From positions 256,204-315,101 of the forward strand of contig NZ_RDBP01000037.1 in the NCBI RefSeq assembly GCF_008042045.1: a stretch of DNA of 58,898 nt, written 5' to 3'. The stretch comes from Streptomyces sp. T39. GTDB lineage: Bacteria; Actinomycetota; Actinomycetes; Streptomycetales; Streptomycetaceae. Below are positions 10,338 to 18,861 of the stretch, in pieces; position 1 is the stretch's first letter; each line of letters opens with the position of its first letter. The notes beneath the pieces are model-generated. The model did no database searches, was not told the origin of the DNA, and saw only the letters and a program-made list of their open reading frames with translations. A program made the translations under genes and the position numbers.

Positions 10338-11279
10338 GTGAGTACCCTTCCCGAGATCCGCACCCTGCCCGTACCCGACGGCCTGGAGGGCGAGCGCGTC
10401 GACGCCGCCATCTCCCGGATGTTCGGCTTCTCCCGTACCAAGGCGGCCGAGCTGGCCGCGGCCGGGAAGGTGCAGGTCGACGGCTCCGTCGTCGGGAAGT
10501 CCGAGCGGGTGCACGGCGGTGCCTGGCTCGAGGTCGAGATGCCGCAGGCGCCCGCGCCCGTGCAGATCGTGGCCGAGCCCGTCGAGGGCATGGAGATCGT
10601 GCACGACGACGACGACATCGTGGTGATCGTCAAGCCGGTCGGAGTCGCCGCCCACCCGAGCCCCGGCTGGACCGGGACGACCGTGATCGGCGGCCTGGCC
10701 GCCGCCGGGTACCGCATCTCCACCTCCGGCGCCGCCGAGCGCCAGGGCATCGTCCACCGGCTCGACGTCGGCACCTCCGGGCTCATGGTGGTCGCGAAGT
10801 CGGAGCGCGCGTACACCCTGCTCAAGCAGCAGTTCCGGGAGCGGACGGTCGACAAGCGCTACCACGCGCTGGTGCAGGGCCACCCGGACCCGCTCAGCGG
10901 CACCATCGACGCGCCCATCGGCCGGCACCCCAACCTCGACTACAAGTGGGCGGTCACGGCCGAGGGCAAGCCCTCGGTCACCCACTACGACCTCATCGAG
11001 GCGTTCCGCGCGGCCTCGCTCCTCGACATCAAGCTGGAGACCGGCCGCACCCATCAGATCCGGGTGCACATGGCCGCCCACCGGCACCCCTGCGTGGGGG
11101 ACCTCACCTACGGCGCCGACCCCACGATGGCCAAGCGGCTCGGACTGACCCGGCAGTGGCTGCACGCCGTGCGCCTCGGCTTCGAGCACCCCGCCGACGG
11201 GCAGTGGGTCGAATTCGCCAGCGACTACCCGGACGACCTCCAGCAGGCCCTCGACAAGATCGCGGCAGAGAGCGCGTGA
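10338..11279 (+). CDS. rluD: Pseudouridine synthase, RluA/RluD family
   Basis: 313 aa. An N-terminal S4 RNA-binding domain (about 18-70, [20 protein letters not shown]) is followed by the RluA catalytic domain with the signature [15 protein letters not shown]. Asp143 is the catalytic residue. Family members convert uridine to pseudouridine in 23S rRNA; RluD-type enzymes act on helix 69. The start is GTG 10338, with a CATACT hexamer at 10326-10331 exactly 6 nt upstream and no SD, which fits a leaderless transcript. It lies 17 bp after lspA and its stop overlaps the following gene as GTGA. Confidence 0.92.
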   Translation: MSTLPEIRTLPVPDGLEGERVDAAISRMFGFSRTKAAELAAAGKVQVDGSVVGKSERVHGGAWLEVEMPQAPAPVQIVAEPVEGMEIVHDDDDIVVIVKPVGVAAHPSPGWTGTTVIGGLAAAGYRISTSGAAERQGIVHRLDVGTSGLMVVAKSERAYTLLKQQFRERTVDKRYHALVQGHPDPLSGTIDAPIGRHPNLDYKWAVTAEGKPSVTHYDLIEAFRAASLLDIKLETGRTHQIRVHMAAHRHPCVGDLTYGADPTMAKRLGLTRQWLHAVRLGFEHPADGQWVEFASDYPDDLQQALDKIAAESA

Positions 11280-11755
11280 GCGGCTGGAGCATCCGGGTCG
11301 CCGTCGGCCCGGCCGACCGCGAGGCGTGCTTCGCGGTCCGCAAGGAGGTCTTCGTCGCCGAGCAGCGGGTGCCCGAGGACATCGAGTACGACGCCTTCGA
11401 CGCCGAGGGCTCCGGCACCGTCCACGTCCTCGCCGTCCGGGACGACGGCGTGCCGCTGGGCACGGGCCGGCTGCTGCACGGACATGCGGCCGCCGGCCGG
11501 ACCGGCGGCGACCTTTCCGTCGGATCGCTCGGCCGGCTCGCGGTGTCCCGGGCCGTCCGCGGGCTGGGCATCGGCAAGGCGCTGGTCGGCGCGATCGAGG
11601 ATGCGGCCCGCGAGCGGGGGCTCGCCGCCGTCGACCTGCACGCGCAGTCGCACGCGCTGGGCTTCTACGAGCGTCTCGGCTACGTGGCGTACGGCGAGGA
11701 GTACCAGGACGCGGGCATCCCGCACCGCTCGATGCGGCGCTCGCTGAGCGGCTGA
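11276..11755 (+). CDS. GNAT-family N-acetyltransferase (ElaA-like)
   Basis: 159 aa. The acetyl-CoA binding motif A is seen as [20 protein letters not shown] (about 80-99), followed by the C-terminal [19 protein letters not shown], and an FxxRxxVFVxEQxVP-type start ([16 protein letters not shown]) typical of ElaA/YjcF-like GNATs. The substrate is unknown. The GTG at 11276 overlaps the rluD stop, so it is probably translated from the lspA-rluD message. The true start is fixed by this coupling. The following 174 bp (11756-11929) are GC-rich with nothing recognised. Confidence 0.88.
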   Translation: MSGWSIRVAVGPADREACFAVRKEVFVAEQRVPEDIEYDAFDAEGSGTVHVLAVRDDGVPLGTGRLLHGHAAAGRTGGDLSVGSLGRLAVSRAVRGLGIGKALVGAIEDAARERGLAAVDLHAQSHALGFYERLGYVAYGEEYQDAGIPHRSMRRSLSG

Positions 11756-11929
11756 GGCAGGGACGGCCGGGTCCGCGGGCGGACGCGGAAGCCTGCGCGG
11801 CGGGTGACCGCGGGGCGGGGCGCCGGCGCTTCGGCGGCAGCCGCGGTGGCGTCGCGCCGGGTTCGGCCGGGCCCCGTGGCAGGGTTGGGACCTCGATCGC
11901 CGAGGTCTTGATCCGCCGGAGGACGCACC

Positions 11930-13516
11930 GTGGACCAACTGGCGCTGCTGTTCGCGCTGTTGTTCGGAGCGGTGGTGACCGTGCCGCTGGGCCGGCGGCT
12001 GGGGCTGCCGCCGCCGGTGCTGATGACCCTGGCCGGCATCGTGCTGGCCTTCCTCCCGTTCGTGCCGAACATCGAGGTGCCGCCCGATCTGATCCTGCCG
12101 CTGCTGCTGCCGCCGTTGCTCTACGCGGCAGTCCAGCGCACCTCCTGGCGCCAGTTCGCCGCCAACGCCCGGCCGATCCTGCTGCTCGCCGTCGCGCTGG
12201 TCTTCGTGACCACCGCCGCGGTCGCCGCCGCCGCCCACGCCGTGGTGCCCGGTCTCCCGGTGGCCGCCGCCGTCGCGCTCGGCGCGCTCGTCGCGCCGCC
12301 CGATCCGGTCGCCGCCACCGCGGTCGCCGGTTCGCTCGGGCTGCCGCGGCGGCTGGTGTCGATCATGGAAGGGGAGGGGCTCTTCAACGACGTGACCGCC
12401 ATCGTGCTCTACCACGTGGCGATCGCTGCGGCCGTGAGCGGCGAGTTCTCCGTCGGACGGGCAGCGGGCGAGCTGGTGCTGTCGGCGGTCGTCGCCGTCG
12501 CGGTCGGTCTCGCGCTCGGCTGGGTCTCCAACAAGGTCATGGGCCTGCTCGGCGACCCGACCCTGCAGACCGGCCTCACCGTGATGGTGCCGTTCGCCGC
12601 CTACGTGCTGGCCGAGGAACTCCTGGGCTCCGGGGTGCTGGCGGTGCTGACCTGCGCCCTGTACCTCGCCGAGCACACGGCCGACGCCGACGACGTGATG
12701 GGCCGGCTGGCCGGGAACACCTTCTGGGAGATCCTCGACACCCTGATCACCGGGATCGCCTTCGGGCTCATCGGCCTCGAACTGCACAACGTGTTCGGCA
12801 CCGCGGAAGGGCACCTGGGCGAACTGCTCGGCTGGAGCGCCGTGGTGGTCGCCGTCGTCGTCGGCGTACGGCTGCTGTGGCTGCTGCCCGCCGCCTGGCT
12901 CGCCAAGCGCCTGCACCGCAAGCGCGACTACGACGAGGACGTGCCGACCAGCTGGCGGGAGACCGTCGTGCTGTGGTGGGCGGGGATGCGGGGCGTCGCC
13001 TCCGTCGCGCTGGCCCTCGCGATCCCCCTCACGACGGACGCGGGCGACGAGTTCCCCCTGCGGGGCGAGATCGTCTTCATCGCGTTCGCCGTGATCATGG
13101 CCACCCTGGTGTGCCAGGGCATCAGCCTGCCGTGGCTGGTGAGACGCCTGGGCGTGCGGGCCGACGCCGGGGCCGAACGGGAACTGGAACGCAGCCTCGC
13201 CCTGCGCGCCGCGAAGGCGGCGAAGCGCCGGCTCAAGGAGATCGAGGAGACGGAGGAACTGCCCGAGGAGGCCAGCGAGCGGCTGCTGCGCGGCGCCTTC
13301 GACATCGGGGCGCGGATCAGCCCGGACATCGTCGACGACGAGCGCCGGGAGTGGTTCGCCAAGCGCGTCGAGCGGTTCGCGACCGTGCAGCGCATCCAGC
13401 GGGAGATGCTGTCGGCCGCCCGCCACGAGGTGCTCGCGGCGCGCAGCGAACCCGGCGTCGACCCGGAGGTCGTCGACCGGGTGCTGCACCACCTCGACGT
13501 GCGCAGCCTGCGCTGA
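11930..13516 (+). CDS. Na+/H+ antiporter, CPA1 family
   Basis: 528 aa. There are about 12 hydrophobic segments in residues 1-400, then a charged cytoplasmic C-terminal region (about 400-528) rich in Arg/Glu that may form helices. Typical CPA1 ion-path motifs are present: ALVAPPDPVAATAVAG (about 119-134) and EGEGLFNDVTAIVLY (about 144-158), with the essential Asp in the ND pair. It should exchange Na+ (or K+) for H+ across the membrane in pH and salt homeostasis. GTG 11930 is chosen because MDQLALLFALLFGA is a normal N-terminal membrane helix. It converges with mscS over a shared hairpin. Confidence 0.9.
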   Translation: MDQLALLFALLFGAVVTVPLGRRLGLPPPVLMTLAGIVLAFLPFVPNIEVPPDLILPLLLPPLLYAAVQRTSWRQFAANARPILLLAVALVFVTTAAVAAAAHAVVPGLPVAAAVALGALVAPPDPVAATAVAGSLGLPRRLVSIMEGEGLFNDVTAIVLYHVAIAAAVSGEFSVGRAAGELVLSAVVAVAVGLALGWVSNKVMGLLGDPTLQTGLTVMVPFAAYVLAEELLGSGVLAVLTCALYLAEHTADADDVMGRLAGNTFWEILDTLITGIAFGLIGLELHNVFGTAEGHLGELLGWSAVVVAVVVGVRLLWLLPAAWLAKRLHRKRDYDEDVPTSWRETVVLWWAGMRGVASVALALAIPLTTDAGDEFPLRGEIVFIAFAVIMATLVCQGISLPWLVRRLGVRADAGAERELERSLALRAAKAAKRRLKEIEETEELPEEASERLLRGAFDIGARISPDIVDDERREWFAKRVERFATVQRIQREMLSAARHEVLAARSEPGVDPEVVDRVLHHLDVRSLR

Positions 13517-13522
13517 CGCCGC

Positions 13523-13552
13523 CGGGCGGCCCGCCGGTGTGCGGGCCGCCCG
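13523..13552. terminator. Bidirectional terminator between antiporter and mscS
   Basis: CGGGCGGCCCGC (13523-13534) pairs with GCGGGCCGCCCG (13541-13552) around CGGTGT. It lies in the 41-bp gap between two converging genes and has no T tail, as is common for GC-rich actinobacteria. Confidence 0.8.
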
Positions 13553-13557
13553 ACGCC

Positions 13558-14727
13558 TCAGCCGCGGCCCGTGCGGGGAGCTTCGCCGTTCGCGGAGGCG
13601 CCGTCGGGCCGCAGGTACTCCTGGGAGTTGTCGCTGTGCACCTCGGAGGCGCGGGGCGCCCCGACGCGGCCCGTCGCGCCGCCCGCGGGCCGTTCCGCGG
13701 CCGGGGAGGTGATCACCCGCGGCAGCGCGTACGGGTGCTTCTCGCAGAGCCAGGCGAGCAGTTGCTCGCGCACCGTGCAGCGGGCCGTCCAGATGTCGTC
13801 GGCGTCCTTGGCGGTGACGACGGCGCGCACCTGGATGGTGCTCGGGGTGGTGTCGGTGACCGCGAGGCTCCAGTCGCGGCGGTCCCACGCGGTGCAGTCC
13901 TCCAGGATCTCGCGCAGCTTCTCCCGTATCAGCGGCACCGGCGCCGAGTGGTCCAGGTGGAAGTAGACGGTGCCCGTCATCTGGGCACCGCCGCGCGACC
14001 AGTTCTCGAACGGCTTGCTCGTGAAGTACGACACCGGCATGGTGATCCGGCGCTCGTCCCAGGTGCGGACCGCGAGGAAGGTGAGCGTGACCTCCTCGAC
14101 CACACCCCACTCGCCGTCGACCACGACCGTGTCCCCGATGCGCACCATGTCGCCGAAGGCGATCTGGAAGCCGGCGAAGAGATTGCCCAGCGTGGACTGC
14201 GCCGCGACACCGGCGACGATGCCGATGATGCCCGCGGAGGCCAGCATCGAGGTGCCGATCTTCTCCATGCCGGGGAAGGTCAGCAGCATCGAGGCGGCCG
14301 CCACCACGGCCACCACCGCCGTGACGATCCTCATGATGAGTGTCACCTGGGTGCGCACCCGGCGGACCCGGGCGGCGTCCCTGGTGGCGGACGCGTAGCG
14401 TGCGTAGGTCGACTCCACGGCGGCCGAGGCGATGTGGACGATCAGCCAGGCGCTGGCCGCGATCAGCACCAGGGACAGGACGTGGCCGATCCCCGCCCGG
14501 TAGTCCATGACGAGGGGGTGGCGGATCTCGCCGTACGCGGCGCGCAGCAGCGCTCCGAGCAGCACCACCTGCAGGGGGAACCGGCAGCGGCGCAACAGGC
14601 CCCACAGCGGCGTCTCCGGGTGGCGGGCGTCGGCGCGGCGCAGCACCAGATCGACGGCCCAGCCGACGCAGAGCGTCAGCAACACCGAGCCGCCGACGAC
14701 GATCAGCGGGCGCAGTACGTTCTCCAT
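13558..14727 (-). CDS. Mechanosensitive channel, MscS family
   Basis: 389 aa. Three or four N-terminal membrane helices precede the MscS pore helix region GTSMLASAGIIGIVAGVAAQ, then STLGNLFAGFQIAFGDMVRI GD and the beta domain VVVDGEWGVVEEVTLTFLAV, which are the strongly conserved MscS core. The channel opens under membrane tension to release solutes on hypo-osmotic shock. The last about 50 residues are hydrophilic and low-complexity. ATG 14727 is supported by AGGGAGA upstream and by the predicted first helix MENVLRPLIVVGGSVLLTL; the open frame runs further upstream across the divergent neighbour but is not convincing there. Confidence 0.9.
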   Translation of the reverse strand: MENVLRPLIVVGGSVLLTLCVGWAVDLVLRRADARHPETPLWGLLRRCRFPLQVVLLGALLRAAYGEIRHPLVMDYRAGIGHVLSLVLIAASAWLIVHIASAAVESTYARYASATRDAARVRRVRTQVTLIMRIVTAVVAVVAAASMLLTFPGMEKIGTSMLASAGIIGIVAGVAAQSTLGNLFAGFQIAFGDMVRIGDTVVVDGEWGVVEEVTLTFLAVRTWDERRITMPVSYFTSKPFENWSRGGAQMTGTVYFHLDHSAPVPLIREKLREILEDCTAWDRRDWSLAVTDTTPSTIQVRAVVTAKDADDIWTARCTVREQLLAWLCEKHPYALPRVITSPAAERPAGGATGRVGAPRASEVHSDNSQEYLRPDGASANGEAPRTGRG

Positions 14728-14835
14728 GTCTCCCTGACTCCGTGACGGGAAGGCTCCTCGCGCGAGGCGCCGCGGTGCGCGGCAGCCCCGCGGCCGGAGC
14801 CGCGGTCGTGCCGGACGCCCTGGCAGGATGGCCGG

Positions 14836-15414
14836 ATGAACATCGTTCTCCTCCACTCCAGCTACGGCCTGCGGCCTGCGGTGCACGCCGCCGCCGACCG
14901 TTTGCGGGCCGCCGGGCACGAAGTGCGCGTGCCCGACCTGTACGACGGGCAAACGACCGACTCCGGCGAGGAGGGCCGGGAGATCACGGAGCGGATCGGT
15001 CACGAGGAACTGCTGCGCCGGGCCGTCGCGGCCGCTGCGCCGCACTCGGAGGAGGGTCTCGTCTACGCGGGATTCTCGCTCGGCGGCGCCATCGCGCAGA
15101 ACCTCGCCCTCGGCGACGAGAAGGCACGTGGTCTGCTGCTCCTGCACGGCACCTCGGACCTCCCGGAGGACGCGCGCGCGGACGGGCTGCCCGTCCAGCT
15201 GCATGTCGCCGATCCGGACCCCTCGGAGTCGGACGACTGGCTGAACACCTGGTACCTGGGGATGCAGCGGGCGGGCGCCGACGTGGAGATCCACCGCTAC
15301 GCGGGCGCCGGGCACCTGTACACCGACCCGGGGCTGGACGACTTCGACGAGCAGGCGGCGGAGCAGACCTGGCGGATCGCCCTCGCCTTCCTCGACTCGC
15401 TGGCCGAGGTCTGA
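14836..15414 (+). CDS. Dienelactone hydrolase family alpha/beta hydrolase
   Basis: 192 aa with a compact alpha/beta-hydrolase fold. The nucleophile elbow is GFSLGG with Ser81 (classical dienelactone hydrolases use Cys). The late GAGHLYTDPGLDDF carries the catalytic His and LHVADPDPSESD probably the acidic residue. It is close to the short DLH-like hydrolases common in Streptomyces. The substrate is unknown. The start is ATG 14836; CAGGAT lies exactly 6 nt upstream and no SD is seen, which fits leaderless expression. It is divergent from mscS and converges with phoD. Confidence 0.85.
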   Translation: MNIVLLHSSYGLRPAVHAAADRLRAAGHEVRVPDLYDGQTTDSGEEGREITERIGHEELLRRAVAAAAPHSEEGLVYAGFSLGGAIAQNLALGDEKARGLLLLHGTSDLPEDARADGLPVQLHVADPDPSESDDWLNTWYLGMQRAGADVEIHRYAGAGHLYTDPGLDDFDEQAAEQTWRIALAFLDSLAEV

Positions 15415-15439
15415 CGCCACGCGCCGGAGCCCGGCGCGG

Positions 15440-15465
15440 CCCCGCCGCCGCGGCGGGCGGCGGGG
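15440..15465. terminator. Bidirectional hairpin between DLH-like gene and phoD
   Basis: CCCCGCCGCC (15440-15449) pairs with GGCGGCGGGG (15456-15465) around GCGGCG in the 61-bp gap between converging genes. No T tail is present. Confidence 0.65.
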
Positions 15466-15475
15466 CGGCGGCGGG

Positions 15476-17122
15476 TCAGCGCACCGGCTGCTGCACCCGC
15501 TCGACCTTCTGGGTGCCGCTCAGCGTGCGGTACGAGCGGGTCCAGGCGGCCGTCGCGTCCCGCTTCGTCTTGTCCGAGACGGTGTAGTAGTCCATCTGCG
15601 TGCGCTCCGGCGTCACGTCGAGCACCCCGTAGCCGTGCCCGTCCATGTCCACCCACTTCACATGGCGGTTGGCGGCCCGGACCGCGGTCTGGGCGACCAG
15701 CGAGACCGTGCCCGGTGCGACGTTCAGCACGTCGTCGAGGTTGTCGGAGGTCACCGACGTGACCACGAACTCGGTGGCGGCCGACCGCGACAGCGGATAG
15801 GTGGCGGCCTGCACCGGGACGTCGTTCGCCCACGCCATGTGGATGTCGCCGGTGAGGAAGACGGTGTTGCGGATGTTGTGGGCGGTGAGGTGGCCGAGCA
15901 GTTCCCGGCGGTCGTCGGTGTACCCGTCCCACTGGTCCACGTTGACCGCCAGGCCCTCCTTGGGCAGGCCCAGCAACTCCACGAGCGGCCCGAGGAGATA
16001 AGCCGGCAGCGACCCGAAGGCGACGGGCGAGATCATCACCGAGGTGCCCACCAGGCGCCAGGCCGCGTCCGAGCCGGCGAGGCCCGCCTTCAGCCAGTCG
16101 AGCTGCGCCCGCCCGGTGATGGTGCGCTCCGGGTCGTCGGCGTCGCCGTCACCGATGCCGGTCTGCTGGGAGCGGAAGGTGCGCAGGTCCAGCAGGTGCA
16201 GGTCGGCCAGTCTGCCGAAGCGCAGCCTGCGGTAGACGGTCCCCTCGGTGGAGGCGCGGACCGGCATCCACTCGAAGTACGCCTGCCGGGCCGCCGCGGC
16301 GCGGGCCGCCCAGTCTCCCTCCGTGCCGGGCGTGTGGTTCTCCGCCCCGCCCGCCCAGGCGTCGTTCGCGATCTCGTGGTCGTCCCAGATCGCGATGACC
16401 GGGTGGGCGGCGTGCAGCGCCTGGAGGTCGGGGTCCGTCTTGTAGGTGGCGTGCCGGGTGCGGTAGTCGGCGAGCGTGACGATCTCGTGCGCCGGCGCGT
16501 GCGCCCGGACGCCGTTCTCCCCGGCCGGGTAGCCGCCGGCCGCGTACTCGTAGATGTAGTCGCCGAGGTGCAGGACCGCGTCCAGGTCCGCGCGCGCGGC
16601 CAGGTGCCGGTACGCGGAGAACCAGCCCGCCTCCCAGTTGGCGCAGGACACCACGCCGAACCGGATGCCCGGGGCGGTCGCGTCGGCCGCCGGGGCGGTG
16701 CGGGTGCGCCCGGCGGGGGAGACGGTGCCGCCTGCCGTGAAGCGGAAGTGGTAGACGGTGGCGGGGCGCAGACCGCGCACGTCGGCCTTGACGGTGTGGT
16801 CGCCCGCGGCGCGGGCGGTGACGTCGCCGCGGGCGACGACGCGGGTGAAGTCCCTGTCCTCGGCCACCTCCCACCGCACCGGGGTGTCGGCGCCCCGGCC
16901 GGAACCGGGGACGGCCCCGGGGTCGGGGGTGACCCGGGTCCACAGCAGGATGCCGTCGGGCAGCGGGTCGCCCGAGGCGACGCCGTGGAGGAAGGCGGGT
17001 GCCAGGTCCGCGGCGGTGGCCGGGACGGCGTGGGCCAGCGCGACGGGCGCGGCGGCTGCGGTGGCGGCGACGGCCTTGACGACCGTGCGGCGACGGGGAG
17101 TTGAGGAAAATCGACTGGTCAC
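15476..17122 (-). CDS. phoD: Secreted alkaline phosphatase / phosphodiesterase PhoD
   Basis: 548 aa. The N-terminus is a Tat signal, [16 protein letters not shown] (RRxxxK at about 11-16), cleaved near ATAA-DLAP. The N-terminal PhoD domain starts [20 protein letters not shown]. Metal-binding motifs of the family follow: [11 protein letters not shown] (Cys-ligand region), [23 protein letters not shown] and, near the end, [10 protein letters not shown]. PhoD enzymes need Ca2+ and Fe3+ and release phosphate from mono- and diesters outside the cell. The start is GTG 17122; no SD is visible, but TAGTCT lies 8 nt upstream inside a perfect dyad (17125-17144). Streptomyces phoD genes are known PhoP targets. 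Confidence 0.93.
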   Translation of the reverse strand: MTSRFSSTPRRRTVVKAVAATAAAAPVALAHAVPATAADLAPAFLHGVASGDPLPDGILLWTRVTPDPGAVPGSGRGADTPVRWEVAEDRDFTRVVARGDVTARAAGDHTVKADVRGLRPATVYHFRFTAGGTVSPAGRTRTAPAADATAPGIRFGVVSCANWEAGWFSAYRHLAARADLDAVLHLGDYIYEYAAGGYPAGENGVRAHAPAHEIVTLADYRTRHATYKTDPDLQALHAAHPVIAIWDDHEIANDAWAGGAENHTPGTEGDWAARAAAARQAYFEWMPVRASTEGTVYRRLRFGRLADLHLLDLRTFRSQQTGIGDGDADDPERTITGRAQLDWLKAGLAGSDAAWRLVGTSVMISPVAFGSLPAYLLGPLVELLGLPKEGLAVNVDQWDGYTDDRRELLGHLTAHNIRNTVFLTGDIHMAWANDVPVQAATYPLSRSAATEFVVTSVTSDNLDDVLNVAPGTVSLVAQTAVRAANRHVKWVDMDGHGYGVLDVTPERTQMDYYTVSDKTKRDATAAWTRSYRTLSGTQKVERVQQPVR

Positions 17123-17124
17123 GG

Positions 17125-17144
17125 CCGATCAGACTACTGATCGG
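17125..17144 (-). promoter_or_regulatory. Perfect dyad over the phoD -10 region
   Basis: CCGATCAG-ACTA-CTGATCGG is a perfect 8-bp inverted repeat with a 4-bp centre. On the minus strand its centre is TAGTCT (17136-17131), a good -10 hexamer 8 nt before the GTG of phoD. A protein bound here would block RNA polymerase directly. Alternatively it is an RNA hairpin just before the start codon. It does not look like a PHO box (direct repeats of GTTCACC type). Confidence 0.6.
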
Positions 17145-17154
17145 TAGGTCGAAT

Positions 17155-17185
17155 GGGCGGGCGAACGGAAAAAGTTCGCCCGCCC
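17155..17185 (-). terminator. Hairpin terminator between the DsbA-like gene and phoD
   Basis: GGGCGGGCGAAC (17155-17166) and GTTCGCCCGCCC (17174-17185) form a perfect 12-bp stem; on the minus strand the loop is TTTTTCC. It follows the DsbA-like stop (17246) and precedes phoD on the same strand. Confidence 0.75.
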
Positions 17186-17245
17186 ATGGCGCGGAGGTGC
17201 CGGTGCGTTCGCCCGCCGGTCCCCGGGGGCGCCGGCGAGAGGCCG

Positions 17246-18061
17246 TCAGCCCTGCAGTGCCTTGCCGATCGCGGCGTCGAACTGCTCGGCCGTCATGGGT
17301 GCGGTGTCGCTGCCCTCGGCGGTCACCTTCTTGCCGTCCATCATCAGCGTCGGCGTGCCGCCCACGCCGCTGGCGTCGAACTTCTGGGACATCTTCATCG
17401 CCCAGGCGTCGAAGGTCCCCTCCTCGACGTTCTTGCGGAACTCCGCGTTGTTCTTCAGCGCGGGAACCGTGTCCGCGACCTCCAGCAGATAGGAGTCCTT
17501 GGCGAACGAGTCCTCGTTCTCCTCGGGGTGCCACTTCTCCGAGTAGAGGGCCGTCTTGTAGGCGGTGAACGCCTCCGGGCTCACGTCCAGCGCGGCGCCC
17601 AGCGCGCTCAGCGCGTTCTTGGAGCCCTCGCCGCCCGCGGCGTCGTCGATGAACGTGGCGCCGATGTAGGCGACCTTGTACGAGCCCGACGCGACGCCCT
17701 TCTCCACCGACGCCCCGACCTCCTGCTCGAACACGGCGCAGACCGGGCAGCGGGAGTCCTCGTACAGCTCCAGGGTCTTCTCGGCGTCCGCCTTGCCGAT
17801 GACGACGGTCGTGCCGTTCTCGCCCTCGGTGTTCTTCGGGGCGGTCACCGAGGACGCCTTCGCCGCCGACTCCCAGTGGGACGGCTTGTTGGCCTGCATG
17901 ATGCCGTAGCCGATACCGCCGGCGAGGGCGAGGACCAGGACGCCGCTGCCGGCGACGATCAGCTGCCGGCGGGTCCGCTCCTTCCTGGCCTGGTGCTCGC
18001 GCTCCAGACGCAGCCGCTCGCGTGCGGCCGCCTTGTTGGCCTGGTTGTTGCGCTTGCTCAT
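17246..18061 (-). CDS. DsbA-like thioredoxin-fold protein, membrane-anchored
   Basis: 271 aa. A Lys/Arg/Glu-rich cytoplasmic N-terminus (MSKRNNQANKAAARERLRLE) is followed by one membrane helix (about 34-55) and an extracytoplasmic thioredoxin domain with CPVC (Cys105/Cys108) and a cis-Pro loop GVGGTPTLMM. Such proteins make or reshuffle disulfides in exported proteins. ATG 18061 has GGAG at 9-nt spacing. A Cys-containing membrane protein lies 70 bp upstream on the same strand and may be co-transcribed as a partner. A paralogue with CPAC is at 49097. Confidence 0.9.
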   Translation of the reverse strand: MSKRNNQANKAAARERLRLEREHQARKERTRRQLIVAGSGVLVLALAGGIGYGIMQANKPSHWESAAKASSVTAPKNTEGENGTTVVIGKADAEKTLELYEDSRCPVCAVFEQEVGASVEKGVASGSYKVAYIGATFIDDAAGGEGSKNALSALGAALDVSPEAFTAYKTALYSEKWHPEENEDSFAKDSYLLEVADTVPALKNNAEFRKNVEEGTFDAWAMKMSQKFDASGVGGTPTLMMDGKKVTAEGSDTAPMTAEQFDAAIGKALQG

Positions 18062-18131
18062 GATCGATCACTCCGTACGGGGACGTGGAAAACTGCGGAA
18101 GGGGAGACTCCGGAAGGTGGTGTGCCTGCGC

Positions 18132-18842
18132 TCACGCGCAGAGCGCCACCGGACGCGGAGGTCCCCTCCGTCCCACGGAGTGCACCAGCAGCCGGGCGCG
18201 GCTCGGGCGCGGTGCACGGTGCCCGGCACGGTGCGGGAGCCGCCGGGCGGGTGTGCCGCCCGACACGGCGGCCACCGCCAGCAGCAGCGGCCGGAACGCG
18301 AGGGCGCCCGCCGCCCGCAGCAGGGACGCCAGCGCCGCCTCGCCCCGGCGCAGCCAGGCGGCGGCGAGGAGGCCGACGCCGATGTGCGCGGCCAGCAGCA
18401 GCAGGGGCACGGACGGGTCGGGGGAGGCGAGCAGTGCGCCGGGCCCCGCGGCGCCCGCGGGATCGGCCACCCCCGGCAGCGCCGTGCCGAGGCCGCCGCC
18501 GCAGAGCACGTCGAGCCCGAGGGTGCGCAGCGATCCGGCGACCGGGCCGCCGGTGGCGCCGTAACAGGTGTGCTGGCCGAAGGTGAAGACGGTGTCCGCC
18601 GCCAGTTCGAGCGGGACCAGCAGCGCGGCTATCCGCCGGAAACCGCGCTCCCGGCCCGACAGGGCGTAGGCGGCCGCGAAGACGGCCGCGGCGAGCAGCA
18701 CGACGGTCGGCAGCGGCAGCGGGGCCCGGGACAGCAGCACATGGGACGCGGCGGACAGCGTCACGGCCAGTGCCGTGAAGACCGCTGCCCGCAGCGCCCT
18801 GAGCTGCGTCCCCGATATGTCCATCGCCGGTGAGTGTGCCAT
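18132..18842 (-). CDS. Integral membrane protein of unknown function
   Basis: 236 aa with about five hydrophobic segments between residues 10 and 200 (for example AAVFTALAVTLSAASHVLL, VVLLAAAVFAAAYALSG, VPLLLLAAHIGVGLLAAAWL) and a basic Arg/Pro-rich C-terminus. Two cysteines face each other across a loop: FGQHTCYGATGGP and LDVLCGGG. I do not recognise a family. ATG 18842 is chosen because AGGAAG sits 3-4 nt upstream; an internal ATG (MDISG) is 6 codons later. Its position directly before a DsbA-like gene suggests, without proof, a role in extracytoplasmic thiol chemistry. Confidence 0.75.
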   Translation of the reverse strand: MAHSPAMDISGTQLRALRAAVFTALAVTLSAASHVLLSRAPLPLPTVVLLAAAVFAAAYALSGRERGFRRIAALLVPLELAADTVFTFGQHTCYGATGGPVAGSLRTLGLDVLCGGGLGTALPGVADPAGAAGPGALLASPDPSVPLLLLAAHIGVGLLAAAWLRRGEAALASLLRAAGALAFRPLLLAVAAVSGGTPARRLPHRAGHRAPRPSRARLLVHSVGRRGPPRPVALCA

Positions 18843-18861
18843 GCCTTCCTGTAAGGACTCC

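Noticed and set aside
11225..14745. Very long frames (over 1100 codons) on both strands across the antiporter and mscS
   Set aside because: Typical of GC-rich DNA with few stop codons. Both real genes lie in other frames with strong motifs.
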